DNA of 64,000 nt from Megascapheus bottae (GCA_024803745.1 JANJXV010000192.1:248001-312000), one strand, 5' to 3'; positions 47,509-57,540 are shown, counted from the first letter of the stretch. Translations and numbers: made by a program. Notes: generated from the sequence alone by a model not told the origin.

Positions 47509-48519
47509 ATTAAAACCAGTCAATAACTAACCACACTTTTGCTTTTGAACTATTTTAACAGATAGCTGCTTTATGTGGTTTCATATATCTCCTAAGCTCA
47601 CAAACTTTTGCATTTTCTTTATGTCTTAAAAAATAACTGCTGTGGGTTTTTCATTCTTATCCTCTTAAGCACTGAAGTTTCCCATATGAAATTTTAGTCT
47701 GGACCTTTTCTGTTTTACAGTGGTAAGAGAAGAATAAGTTACTAATTAACTCTAAAGTAGAGGCATATATAATTTTCAACATATTCTTTGGAAATTCAAA
47801 TTGACTGAGGAAAACACTACACTTATTTCTTGGGCTGAAAAATGTGAGACTTTGCCAAGGTAAGTGCTTGCTTATGCATGAAAAATTTAAGTTAGAAAAA
47901 TTTGATGCAATGACGGGTCGTCTTCCAATAGCAACATGACTTTTTATTATTTTTCTGGAGGTACTGTAGGATAAAGTTTTCTAATATTCCCTGCAATATG
48001 CACACAATCCTAAATCTAGGAGTCCTTGAAGAATGCCATAGTTCTATATGGCACATCATACCCATATGGAATTTATGCCAATTAGTAGATATTTTCTTTT
48101 CCTTTGTCTACCAAAATCCACTTCTAGAAATACTGGAAAGAAGTTTTTCCTCTCATTCAGAGGCTTCCTTTTAATCAAAGACAATAACTTCTATATGAAA
48201 GGAAGAATAAGGTTTGGCCTATGAGAAGAAATATAAAGGCTTGTATTGGGGAGAAGTGCCAAAGTAATTACAATATTCATAAAACTTCTCAAAACATTGG
48301 TGACAGGTCCAAAACTAATTACCGATTGAAGAAGCAAACTAGACTATATACAAACTAGTTTGATAGTTCTATGGGCAATCAATAACACTGCAACCAATGT
48401 GGCCTGAAGTCTTCAAAGACAGAGCCTATTCTCATGGTCCCTAAATAAACACAAAAGTCTGTTTTAGTAGATTAACTGCATTAAAGATTCTAAATTCCAA
48501 ATAGCGGTTATATCACATC
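47509..48519. other. Unannotated DNA, no gene seen
   Basis: Starts with 'attaaaaccagtcaataac' right after copy B. No repeat recognised. Confidence 0.45.
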
Positions 48520-48920
48520 CATGGTGTTTCCCCAGAACTGTGTAGTCCTCTCCCATTCGGACTGTAGGCTTGACCATGTGACTTGCTCTAGCAAATAAGA
48601 TACTAGTCTATGTATCCCAAGTACAGGTTTTTTAAAGTATGCATATTTTTGCTTTCTTTCTTTTGTTAATGAGCTGACTCATTCCTAGATCCTTACTATG
48701 ACCAAAATAAAGTGAGCTAATCTTGTATGAGTGAGGGATATGAAAGAGATGGAGTGAAGCTGAGTTGTCCAAGCTAATATCATTCTAGTCTAGGCTCCTT
48801 TGTTAAACTGTCAACTGACAACAGATATGTAAGCTAGCCCAACTTGGATTACCTTCATCCTACACTGTTATATAACCACTGAGATAACACATAGACTCAT
48901 GATAATAATGTGAATATTCT
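48520..48920 (+). repeat. MaLR-type (MLT1-like) LTR fossil
   Basis: 'ggcttgaccatgtgacttgc', 'tctagcaaataagatactag' and, downstream, 'agctagcccaacttggatta' with 'ataaccactgagataacac' follow the order of an old non-autonomous ERVL-MaLR LTR. There is no coding content. Diverged, with uncertain ends. Confidence 0.55.
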
Positions 48921-49502
48921 AAATCTCTTCATTTCATGATTATTTGTTACACAGTATTTTAAGAGCAACAAGTAATAGGATTGCATTTGGTTACATTCTG
49001 AAAACTATGTTAGATTCTTACGAAAAACACTATTTTTGACTGAATAGGCTGAGTAACTGAACACAGTAATCTTACCCGTTCTTTTCTCCCCTCAGTACTT
49101 GTAAAGGAAATGCTTTATAGCTTTGATAATTTCCCTATAATTATGACTGCTTGCATTTAGGTATGATATACATATTAATCAAACTTACTTATGGCCCTTA
49201 TTCAACTTCCATGTCAACATTTTAAACTGTTACTTAAAAGTAGTCTTTAGACCAGAAAAGAAACAGCATCCTAAAAAATTAATGTTTCATTTGGAAAGTA
49301 AACTATCCTTAAGTGATGGGTAAACAATTTAAAAGGCAAATCCTACTCCAGCATATGAAACAGCTTACTCAGGCAGTCTTTGGCTACTAAATTTCTCTTT
49401 ACATATTTTCAGTAATAGCTAGGTGGAAAATGAGAATCAGTCAATCTAATTATTTATTGTGTTAGAACTCAAAGATCATTCTATAGGTATCCTTCATTTC
49501 TT
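48921..49502. other. Unannotated DNA, no gene seen
   Basis: No repeat or coding feature recognised. Confidence 0.45.
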
Positions 49503-50075
49503 TTTTTCATATATTTTTATTGTAAATAATAGAAGGGTTACATGATATTTGCCAGATAGATGGTGCATTAATTCCCATACATTGATACCCTTTCATATGT
49601 CTTGGTATCCATTACCCTCCCCCTCACCCCCACCTCTCATCTTGTTTTCCCCCGTTCCCTAATCAATTTCAAATAACCAAATACAAATATATCCGATATA
49701 TCAGGTAACAAAGTGAGATACTGTAACAATATGAGATAACCAAGGGACAGCAAAGGAGATGAGAGATAACATAGTACCATAAGAACAGCAATCATTCATT
49801 ATATGGCTTATGTTTCTATATCCTAGAGATCCTTTCATTTAGCGTCCTACTATATGGCCTTTTGTATCAAGGTTTTGCTCTATTCCAAATCTCTGCTAGT
49901 AGAGCCCAAGGTTTCTACTGCTTATGATAAATAAGGGAAACCATTGAGCCTAAGTTCCTTTGAGTCTGGCTTACTTCACTTAATATAATCTTTTCTAAGT
50001 CTTTCCATTTCCTAACAAATGGGGCAATGTCATTCTTTCTGACAGCAGCATAGAATTCCATTGTGTGCACCTGCT
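49503..50075 (-). mobile_element. L1 3' end, minus strand
   Basis: The T-rich tail 'tttttattgtaaataatag' leads through a C-rich tract into the reverse of the ORF2 end and stops at 'agaattccattgtgt', which in ORF2 is 'acacaatggaattct'. Because it contains the terminal poly-A region itself, it is a separate element from the forward L1 that follows, not its inverted 5' part. Confidence 0.92.
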
Positions 50076-50141
50076 ATCTGGCAAATATCATGTAATCCTT
50101 TTACTAATTACAATACAAAAAATTTTAAAAAAAGTTTAAAA
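50076..50141 (+). mobile_element. Very short L1 3' terminus, plus strand
   Basis: 'gcacctgctatctggcaaat', then 'atcatgtaatccttttacta' and an A-rich tail. These are only the last ~45 bases of an L1 plus its tail, lying between two larger L1 pieces. Confidence 0.8.
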
Positions 50142-51127
50142 AAATGGCCTATAGACACATGAAGAAATGCTCAACATCTCTGGTCATAAAAGAAATGCAA
50201 ATCAAAACAACTCTAAGATTCCACCTCACTCCAGTTAGAATGGCCAGGATCAGGAAAACGAATAACAACAGATGCTGGAGGGGATGTGGCCAGGAGGGAT
50301 CACTACTACACTGTTGGTGGGAGTGCAAATTCGTTCAACCACTATGGAAAGCAGTGTGGCAGTGCCTCAAAAGGCTAAACATAGAACTCCCCTATGACCC
50401 AGCCATTCCACTACTTGGCATTTATCCAACCAACCAGAAACAAGGACATACTAAACCCACTAGCACAACAATGTTCATTGCAGAACTATTCACCATAGCA
50501 TAGATATGGAACCAACCTAGATGTCCCTCAGTGGATGAGTGGATCAACAAGTTGTGGTATTTGTACACAATGGAATTCTATGCTGCTGTCAGAAAAACGA
50601 CATCGCCCCATTTGTTAGGAAATGGAAAGACTTAGAAAACATCATAGTAAGTTAAGTAAGCCAGACTCAAAGGAACTTAGGCTCAATGGTTTCCCTCATT
50701 CTTCATAATCAGTGGAAACCTTGGGCTCTACCAGCAAAGACCTGCAATAGAGCAAAATCTTGATACATAAGGCCATATAGTATGAAGCTAAATGAAATGA
50801 ACTCCAGGATATTGAAACAAAAGCCATGTAACGAATGATTGTTGTCCTTAATGTACTATGTTGTCTCTCATCTCCTTTGCTGTCCCTTGGTTATCTCATA
50901 TTGTTATAGTATCTCACTTTGTTATCTGATATATTGAATTTATTTCTACTTGGTTATTTGAAATTTGATAGGGAAGGGGGGAAAACCAAGACGGGTGGGG
51001 GGACGGGGGGGAGGATAATGAGTACCAAGACATGTGAAAGGGTATCAATGTATGTGAATTAATGCACCTTCTATCTGGCAAATATCATGTAACCCTTTTA
51101 CTAATTATAATAAAAAATTAAAAAAAA
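50142..51127 (+). mobile_element. L1, 5'-truncated within ORF2, with complete 3' UTR
   Basis: Begins within the ORF2 C-terminal coding region, continues through the stop region (about 50710) and a full 3' UTR with the G-rich tract (about 50967-51015), and ends 'taataaaaaattaaaaaaaa'. It is the longest L1 piece in the window. Similarity to 56621-57303 is close over the shared part. Confidence 0.95.
50144..50710 (+). pseudogene. L1 ORF2 C-terminal fragment (ORF2p), inactivated
   Basis: In L1 biology ORF2p is the endonuclease/reverse transcriptase. Only its C-terminal domain is here. The first 119 codons (to 50503) show the L1 cysteine motif C-x3-C-x7-H-x4-C (C44, C48, H56, C61 of the open frame), followed by the conserved '[15 protein letters not shown]' block. 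A stop (TAG, 50501-50503) interrupts it where the 56.6-kb copy keeps the frame. One base is missing near 50593 compared with that copy. No endonuclease or reverse-transcriptase core is present. The start at 50144 is an internal methionine, not a true start. Confidence 0.93.
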
Positions 51128-51309
51128 TAAAGAATGAATTCTTGTTCTACCTACATCATGACTCTCTTGGCATCTTCAAAAGCAAATGCCCTAACAAACT
51201 GGTCAGAAGCACATGAGCCAAAGAGCAAGGAGGGGAAAAAATCACCTTTACAGCAGATCCAATGTTTTTAAGCAGCCTTTGTACCAAGTGTTGTTGTGAA
51301 GGAACCCTC

Positions 51310-51535
51310 GCTCTCTGAAACAGCTAATGAAAATTTAAAATGGTATAACCACGTCAGAAAACGTGTTTGCTGTTTCTCCAAACCTTAAACACCCACCTAC
51401 TGTATGATTAAGGTATTCATGCCTCGCAATGCATTCCAGAAAGAAAGAAAAAAAAACAGCATATACTGCTACAAAGACTTGTGCACACATGTTCACAGCA
51501 GCTTTATGTGTGGGGAAACATAAAAATAAAACAGT
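51310..51535 (+). mobile_element. Old L1 ORF2 3' fossil
   Basis: 'atttaaaatggtataaccac', 'gtttctccaaaccttaaaca', 'caaagacttgtgcacacatg' and 'ttcacagcagctttatgtgt' fall in the order of the ORF2 C-terminal region of an older L1. It is a different, more diverged lineage than its left neighbour. Confidence 0.75.
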
Positions 51536-51764
51536 AATAGCCAACGGAAGCTCCACATTTGTGCACCAGTCTTGAGCACGGACACTCAGGCTGCCGGCCC
51601 AAGTGCAAGGGCCAGGAAGGCACCGAGCGGCTGAGCTGTGGTTATAACTCTTCCTTATCTGACAGCTAATGAAATGTAAACAAAAGCCGTCTCACCGTGA
51701 CTCCCGCAAGACACAGACTCAACAATCTTCACGGCAAAAACCAAAAAATGAAAAATCCCACTGG
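51536..51764. other. Transition into the CpG island
   Basis: Base composition rises in GC from about 51570. No repeat or gene recognised. Confidence 0.45.
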
Positions 51765-51945
51765 AAGGCTTCACGCATCGCACGCTTCAGGCCTGGGAAA
51801 TGCGCCCAGGGGCAACTTCGCGCATGCGCAGATCCTCCCGCCTGAGAGACACGCTCAAGGTGCAACTTCGCGCAGGTGCAGATCCTCCAGCCTGAGCTGC
51901 ACAAGGCACAACTTCGCGCATGCACAGATCCTCCCAAAACCTACC
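51765..51945 (+). repeat. Tandem array of ~46-50 bp units with NRF1-like motif
   Basis: 'caacttcgcgca' starts at 51813, 51863 and 51909 (spacing 50 and 46), each followed by 'gatcctcc'. A degenerate first unit, 'cttcacgcatcgcacgcttc', lies at about 51768. The 51813 unit contains CGCGCATGCGCA (51819-51830), a full match to the NRF1 consensus YGCGCAYGCGCR. The 51909 unit has one mismatch. Open frames here (51697-52083 plus; 51719-51937 and 51787-52053 minus) show repeated residues that merely reflect the array. Confidence 0.85.
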
Positions 51946-52202
51946 AGACCAGTCAAGGCCCCTCATTCCTCTCAGACCATGAGGCCCCAGCCCCATGCAG
52001 GCCCCGTGCAGCCCCCGTGTCGCCCCAACTGGGGTCTCTACTCCCTGGTTCATTCACCTGCAAGCCCCGGCACAGATACCTGAAAGACCTGGTCTCTTTC
52101 TTCCTCAGGGTCAGGGGTGTTAGGGGTGGGGAAGAGGACGCCCTTGTCCTTCCTGGGGTTCTTTCTACTTTGAGCGGCTAAACGCGGCCCCTGGTCACTT
52201 AC

Positions 52203-52440
52203 CGGGCTCCTCAGCTCTGGGACACACGTTTGAGGCAATGGCGGGTGTTGAGCTTCGCGTGTTTGTGGGGAGAACGGCATCAGGGCCACCTGCTCGCGGC
52301 TGCCATCGTGGGCCATGAGGTGGGGGCGTGGCCTTGGCAAACACGCATGCTCACTGAGCACCGAGGGCCGTGGCCCAGCGAAGAGCACGCATGCTCAGTG
52401 AGCACGAGGGCCAAGGCCCAGTGAAGAGCACGCATGCGGA
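52203..52440 (-). other. Candidate first exon on the minus strand with a strong splice donor
   Basis: On the minus strand the bases around 52201-52205 read CCG|GTAAGTGA, a near-consensus 5' splice site, downstream of CpG-rich DNA. That is the layout of a CpG-island first exon transcribed to the left. No acceptor or downstream exon could be identified, and no protein is evident. One donor motif can occur by chance. Confidence 0.25.
52342..52439 (+). repeat. Tandem array of ~43-44 bp units (cacgcatgc)
   Basis: 'cacgcatgctcactgagcac' at 52342, 'cacgcatgctcagtgagcac' at 52386 and 'cacgcatgcggag' at 52429 are spaced 44 and 43 bases. They run straight into the segment starting GGAAGATGG. Short promoter monomers upstream of a tether are typical of some rodent L1 5' UTRs, but this unit is much shorter than the well-known mouse monomers. 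Confidence 0.8.
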
Positions 52441-53035
52441 GAGGGAAGGAAGATGGCCCCGAGACAATAGGGACGCTGCGTAGCTCTCTCTCACAAAAAG
52501 AGAGAACTAAGGAGTCCCACGAGCCAATTATCTTAAGAAATCCACAACAACAAACTCAAAAGGCAACGGAGAAGGACTCAAAGTGGAAAAGAAATCCAGA
52601 TAAAGCTCACATCCAACTTTCTCAAAGAATTCGGAACGCGAGGACCCCTCCCCCACCTCCATCCGCCAGTTCCAAGCCACTGAAAGCGCCAGCGGGCCGG
52701 GGGAAAAGCGGCAGCAGGCCGGGAAAAGCGGCTGCGGGCGGAGGGGGCCAGCCTGGGAGCCCGACTGCTGCAGAAACCAACATACAACCGGGCCAGTGAA
52801 CGGCGGAAGCAGCAGAACCCAGACGCGGAACCAGAACAGCAAGCAGCGGAACCCAGACTCGGAACACAGGCGACAGCGGAGACCCGAGGGGAGTGAGAGA
52901 CTCCCCACCACCGTGCAGCACCCGCAGAGGGATGCAGAGGCGTGAGTAATACAGCGCGTCCCCAAACACAAAGGGAAAGCAGAGCGGTGCCAAGCAATAG
53001 AACTTAACTCAGACCCCTCCACCCCGCCCACACAG
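52440..53035 (+). mobile_element. Candidate L1 5' UTR segment
   Basis: Starts 'gagggaaggaagatggcccc', recalling the conserved L1 5' end with its YY1-like AAGATGG. It continues through 'ctgcgtagctctctctcaca', then a GC-rich tract to about 53035, where composition drops. No ORF1 follows. A plus frame (52434-52799, 121 codons) and a minus frame (52528-53031, 167 codons, the longest in the window) cover it. Neither has a domain that I know. Alternatives are a gene promoter with first exon (a plus-strand donor-like GTGAGT at 52942) or another retroelement. Confidence 0.45.
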
Positions 53036-53234
53036 GCCTAAAGGCAAAAAGAATACAAGGACGAATCCTAAAGTTGGCTGTGCCTCCACTACCAGATTTT
53101 TGTAGACTCCAACTTACAGGCCAGAAGTTGAGAATTAATGGCCCAGTAGATCAAATTAGTCCCATTCCATGTTGTTTAAGCAGCATAGTATTTCTACACA
53201 TTTGAGCCATCATTTAACAAAACAGAAGACCTAT
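53036..53234. other. Unannotated DNA
   Basis: Ordinary AT-rich sequence after the CpG island. No ORF1-like coding sequence follows the candidate 5' UTR. Confidence 0.5.
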
Positions 53235-53412
53235 ATCAGGCACCAGTATCTCACACTTACAATCCTAGCTACTCAGGAAGCTGAGATCTGAGGATCACGG
53301 TTTGAGGTCAACTTGAGCAGGAAAGTCTGTAAGATTCTTAAACCTAATTAACCAATAGGAATTCAGAAGTACGGGTATGGCTTGAGTGGTACAGCACCAA
53401 CCTTAACACCAA
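53235..53412 (+). repeat. Dimeric B1-like/Geo SINE, old
   Basis: 'ttacaatcctagctactcag', 'gaagctgagatctgaggatc', 'gcaggaaagtctgtaagatt', then 'tggcttgagtggtacagcac' of the Geo half. Confidence 0.82.
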
Positions 53413-53454
53413 CCCTTAAATTAATTAACATACATGTGGGTCTGTGTATATGTG

Positions 53455-53535
53455 CACACATATATATTATTGTATATATATATATATACATCTATTATGT
53501 ATGCTGTATACATGCACATGTGTGTGTGTTTGTGT
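53455..53535. repeat. TA/CA/TG microsatellite-like tract
   Basis: 'tgtatatatatatatataca' at about 53471-53490 with flanking CA/TG-rich runs. The 62-codon frame over it (53382-53570) is low-complexity. Confidence 0.85.
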
Positions 53536-53811
53536 CAGAAGACTTAAGTTTAAAATTTAAATTTCCTTAAAACAATGAAACAACTGACCATTCTAGGCTT
53601 ACAGTCCTGCCTCATGATGATAAGCTGTAGCAGAGTAGAGGCTTCCCCTCCAGATAAACTACTCAGCTGATCACAGCCCCTGTTACTCCCACTAGTCCCC
53701 ACTCTAGCCTGTTTTCCTGCCTTAATCCTGTTGAAATCTTGGCTCTTCCTAAGGTGGTTCTTCAATTACTCTGTGTCTGTGTCTGCACAGTAATTAAAGA
53801 CTAAACTCAAG

Positions 53812-53968
53812 TTGGGCATGGTAGCACTTGCCTATAATCCCATCCTTAGGAAATGGAAACTGAAAGATCTTAAGTTTGAGGCCAGCCTGGAGTACATATG
53901 TAGTTATTTCCAAGCCAGCCTAAGCTACATAGCCAGATCTTGTCTCAAAAAGGAAAAAGGAAAAAAAA
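53812..53968 (+). repeat. B1 SINE (7SL-derived)
   Basis: 'gttgggcatggtagcacttg', 'cctataatcccatccttagg', 'gaggccagcctggagtacat' and 'agatcttgtctcaaaaagg' are a canonical B1 monomer with an A-rich tail. The 117-codon frame 53812-54165 begins inside it and is not a gene. Confidence 0.93.
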
Positions 53969-54328
53969 GTCAAAAATCAGAACAGAAAAGAACAAAACCG
54001 ATTCGGCTCATTTTGGTGCTCAGAATGAGATTTCTACGTTTGGACCTTTTTCATTTTCTTCTCATATTTTATTATAATATTCCAAAGAAACTCTCAGAAG
54101 GCAATGATTATATCATATATTTTGCATTTCCCACAGCTCTCCATATAAAACGAAGTACAAAGTAGATAATTAATGATTGTTAAAAGAATGCATGAGTAAA
54201 GAATACATATATATATATAAAAATAAAACAGGAATTACTTGAAACATGAAAGCAAGATTATAACAACTTCTTGTTGCTCATGTTTTTAAAAACATGAAAT
54301 GTCAGTAGTAAAACTATTTGCTTTTAGA
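53969..54328. other. Unannotated AT-rich DNA
   Basis: Includes an (AT)n run at about 54206-54220. No gene seen. Confidence 0.5.
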
Positions 54329-54465
54329 GGGGTGGGGGCGGGGGGAGGGAAATGGGGACCAAGACATGTGAAAGGGTATTAATGAATGGGAATTAATGCA
54401 CCATCTATCTGGAAAATACCATGTAACCCTTCTATTAATTACAATAAAATATATGAAAAAATATT
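54329..54465 (+). mobile_element. L1 3' UTR terminus, strongly 5'-truncated
   Basis: Starts in the G-rich tract and continues 'ggtattaatgaatgggaatt', 'aatgcaccatctatctgg' and 'ttacaataaaatatatg', then A. It matches the 14475/41813 subfamily best. Confidence 0.92.
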
Positions 54466-54832
54466 CATTTTTGAGCCAGGTTTGAGAGCTCATCTTTATA
54501 ATTTTAGCTTCTTGGAAAGTGGAGATCAGGGGGTTGAGCAATTCAAGGCCATTCCAGTCAGAAGTACTCCCAACTCCATATCAGCCAGGGGCCCTGATGG
54601 CAAGCACCCGTCATCTCTGGCTGGGCGCACATGGCTTTTGCCTTCATCCTCAGTGACACACGGGAGCACAGCTAACAGGAATGTAGCCCAAACCTGTCCA
54701 CCCCAGGCTAGTCCCAGCCTCAAAAATAACCAACATTGAAAGGGCTTGGAATAATATCTCAGTGGTAAAGCACCAGCCACCAAGCATGTGGCCCAGAGGT
54801 GAATTCAACACCTCCAAAATGAATGCACACAC
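54466..54832 (+). repeat. Composite B1-like plus ID-like SINE
   Basis: Begins 'tgagccaggtttgagagctc' and 'tagcttcttggaaagtggag' (7SL-like head), with a middle block. It ends with an ID-like half, 'aatatctcagtggtaaagca' plus 'cagaggtgaattcaacacct'. The overlapping frames here (54386-54739 plus; 54526-54783 and 54650-54832 minus) belong to it. Confidence 0.7.
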
Positions 54833-56620
54833 ACCTTACACAAAACAATACTAGTAGCCTGCTTTTCAGTGCATTAGCTTGGGGAACGATTGTGCCTGAG
54901 GTTATTTTCTAATTGATCAGTAAAGCTTATCCTTATCACAGTTCTATCTAGTTGATTCTTTTTGAGCTTTCTTTCAGAACTGCAAATCAGTCATTTCAGG
55001 ACCAGACTAGAGGTACAGCAAAGATTATCCTGAGGCATGTAATTTGTTTTAATTTCAGTGAATCCTCAAGAAAAATTTCTGAGACACCTTCAGTACATTT
55101 TGACAACCCCTATTATTCTCAATGCCACAAATCATCAGGAAAATTCTAATATTAATATAGTGTGGAGTTATGAAATATTTGCCCAGAGAATAGTTCATAT
55201 TAAAATTAATATTTAAAATGGCTTGTTTTCTACCAAATGGATTTCATTAATATCCTACTAACATACAAACATACAGGCCTTTTTCCTGTCTTAATTGTTT
55301 AGTAACTAGCATTTCTTCTAATCAAGTTAATCTTAATCCCTTTAAAGCACAACTTACAGTAATTCCACAACAATGCAGCTAACTAGTAGGCGAGTTTTAG
55401 AAAAGATGGAAATAATGGCTCTGTGAGGGTTTTTTAAATCATTTTTCATGTATTTTAAAGCCTGCAGGATTCCAAAATTTTTATGACCTTAAAATTATCT
55501 CACTTTTTAAACATATAATATTAAACTTGAAATTGTCTATGAAAGAAGAAAAATATGTAGGAGGCTGCAAAACATAATAGTATCCCAGAATCAGAGAAAA
55601 TGTGGACTGTCTGAGCTTAACAGAAAGGCCATCGCAGTGCTAAGTCTTTTCCTCTTACCTACAGAGACCATGCAGTGAATTTTAAGAGTGCAATCTGATG
55701 AAAGAGGAAAAGGAAAGATGCTTAGAGAATATAAACTACTCAGAGCATCAGAGTTTCATGGGAAAAGGTACTGTGTTTTAAAATCATATTAATAACACAT
55801 ATGTTCTCTCTAGGTAACACAACATGCATAAAGCTTACTGAGTGTTGTACATCTAATAATCCATATGCATAACAATTGGCATTGTTCTTTACATGCCTCT
55901 ACAAAGTGCCGCTCGGGTTCATCTTTCTCTGTAAGCTTTTTACTACCCCACACCGAGGAAAGCTGCAGGAAAAAATAATAAAATAGCATATAGGATAGTT
56001 GTGATGGACAGCAGTACCTTCCCACAGAACTGGATGTCTGGTCGACCTCGGTGAAATAGATATTGTTACTTCAGGCCAAGGTGTTAAGTAATTTTGCTCT
56101 GTGTGTTCTGAGTACTGGGGAATCAAGTCTCAGTCCCTGATGGCATTGTAAGTTAAGGTGTAACTGATAAATCCAACAAAATCCAGCCGAAAGAATAGGC
56201 ATTGTTGATCACACATTGCCTGCCAAACAGCCAACAGGCTTGATCCGTGTTCTGTTATTTAGTCTGTTGAGTTTTGTGGATGAGTGGTTCAAGTGAAGTT
56301 TCCAGTGTTGTTTCTCAGTCTTGAGAAACGTGGATGGTACCATCAGTCTCTTCCTCACTCAGTAGTCAAGGGCACATCTTAGAGACACCATTCTGGTTTC
56401 TTTGGCAACAGAACAGCATCAAAACAGGGAAGCAACCAGCAGGACAGGAAGAGCTCTTTCAAGTTCACATCTAAAAACACCACTCCCAGTCATACATCTG
56501 GAAAACAGGCCAAGGAAGACACATTTGAAAGATACTCTGCCTCAATGGGAATTTTGAAAATTATGTAAAGGAATAGGACATTTCCCTTTTGTGGGAGGAC
56601 AAATTAATACATCATACAAA
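54833..56620. other. Unannotated DNA, no gene seen
   Basis: No confident repeat. Minus frames at 55810-56025 and 55899-56126 (71 and 75 codons) overlap and show no domain. Confidence 0.45.
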
Positions 56621-57303
56621 ATCCACTAGCATAACAATGTTCATTACAGCACTATTCACCATAGTAAAGATATGGAACCAACCTAGATGTCCCTCAGTCG
56701 ATGAGTGGATCAACAAGTTGTGGTATTTGTACACAATGGAATTCTATGCTGCTGTCAGAAAGAATGACATCGCCTCATTTGTTAGGAAATGGAAAGACTT
56801 AGAAAAAATCCTATTAAGTGAAGTAAGCCAGACTCAAGGGAACTTAGGCTCAATGGTTTCCCTCATTCGTCATAATCAGTAGAAACCTTGGGCTCTACTA
56901 GCAGAGATCTGCAATAGAGCAAAATCTTGATACATAAGGCCATATAGTATGAAGCTAATTGAAAGGATCTCCAGGACATTGAAACAAAAGCCATATAACG
57001 AATGATTGTTGTCCTTAATGTACTATGTTGTCTCTCATCTCCTTTGCTGTCCCTTGGTTATCTCATATTGTTATAGTATCTCAATTTATTATCTGATATA
57101 TTGAATTTCTTTGTATTTGGTTATTTGAAATTTGATAGGGAAGGGGGGAAAACCAAGACGGGTGGGGGTGTGGGGGGGAGGGTAATGGGTACCAAGACAT
57201 GTGAAAGGGTATCAATGTATGTGAATTAATGCACCTTCTATCTGGCAAATATCATGTAACCCTTTTACTAATTACAATAAAAAATAAATAAATAAATAAA
57301 AGA
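56621..57303 (+). mobile_element. L1, 5'-truncated, ORF2 tail plus full 3' UTR
   Basis: From 'aatccactagcataacaatg' through the ORF2 stop (about 56880), 'ctctactagcagagatctgc', the G-rich tract (about 57138-57181) and 'ttactaattacaataaaaa' to a (TAAA)n tail. It is the younger 3' UTR subfamily and one of the least decayed pieces here. Confidence 0.96.
56622..56882 (+). pseudogene. L1 ORF2 C-terminal end, open to its natural stop
   Basis: The last ~86 codons of ORF2p, with the 'CPSVDEWINKLWYLYTMEFY' block and a terminal '...LSEVSQTQGNLGSMVSL' region characteristic of L1 ORF2. The open frame appears to begin at 56589, but its first ~11 codons come from flanking DNA. No catalytic domain remains. 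Confidence 0.95.
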
Positions 57304-57540
57304 AAAAGCATGTGCACTGTTTTGCTTGCAGGCATAGAAATTACATTATTCACAAATATTTTCTACATAGTAGGTAGGGTAGCTACACTGGACATGAAAG
57401 GGCGGGGACAATTAATATGGATGAAACAGTCCTGTTTCATTAACTTTCTACCTTATTGTTCATTTATTTCTTCAAATTTTGGGTTTGTCTGAGAGATGAG
57501 AGATTCTCTTCTCTCTTTGATTATATCAGAATAAAAATAG
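57304..57540. other. Unannotated DNA
   Basis: No repeat or gene recognised. The 60-codon frame 57310-57492 has no known motif. Confidence 0.45.

Larger units (their letters stand above)
51765..53035. promoter_or_regulatory. CpG island, about 1.3 kb, isolated in AT-rich DNA
   Basis: CpG dinucleotides and GC content are obviously higher than anywhere else in the window. It holds two short tandem repeat arrays with NRF1-like cores, a CACCC/Sp1-like 'gggggcgtggcc' (about 52323), a YY1-like 'gaagatggcc' (about 52447) and long open frames in several phases, which high GC content alone can produce. Retained CpGs imply either germline hypomethylation or a young insertion. It could be the promoter of an unseen gene or lncRNA, or an L1 5' UTR with promoter monomers. 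Confidence 0.75.

Noticed and set aside
51787..52053. Repetitive protein on the minus strand of the CpG island
   Set aside because: Its repeats are simply the translated DNA tandem array.
52528..53031. 167-codon minus frame as a cellular gene
   Set aside because: Three phases are open at once in very GC-rich DNA. The residue composition reflects base composition.
54526..54783. 85-codon minus frame as a gene
   Set aside because: Lies entirely in a composite SINE.
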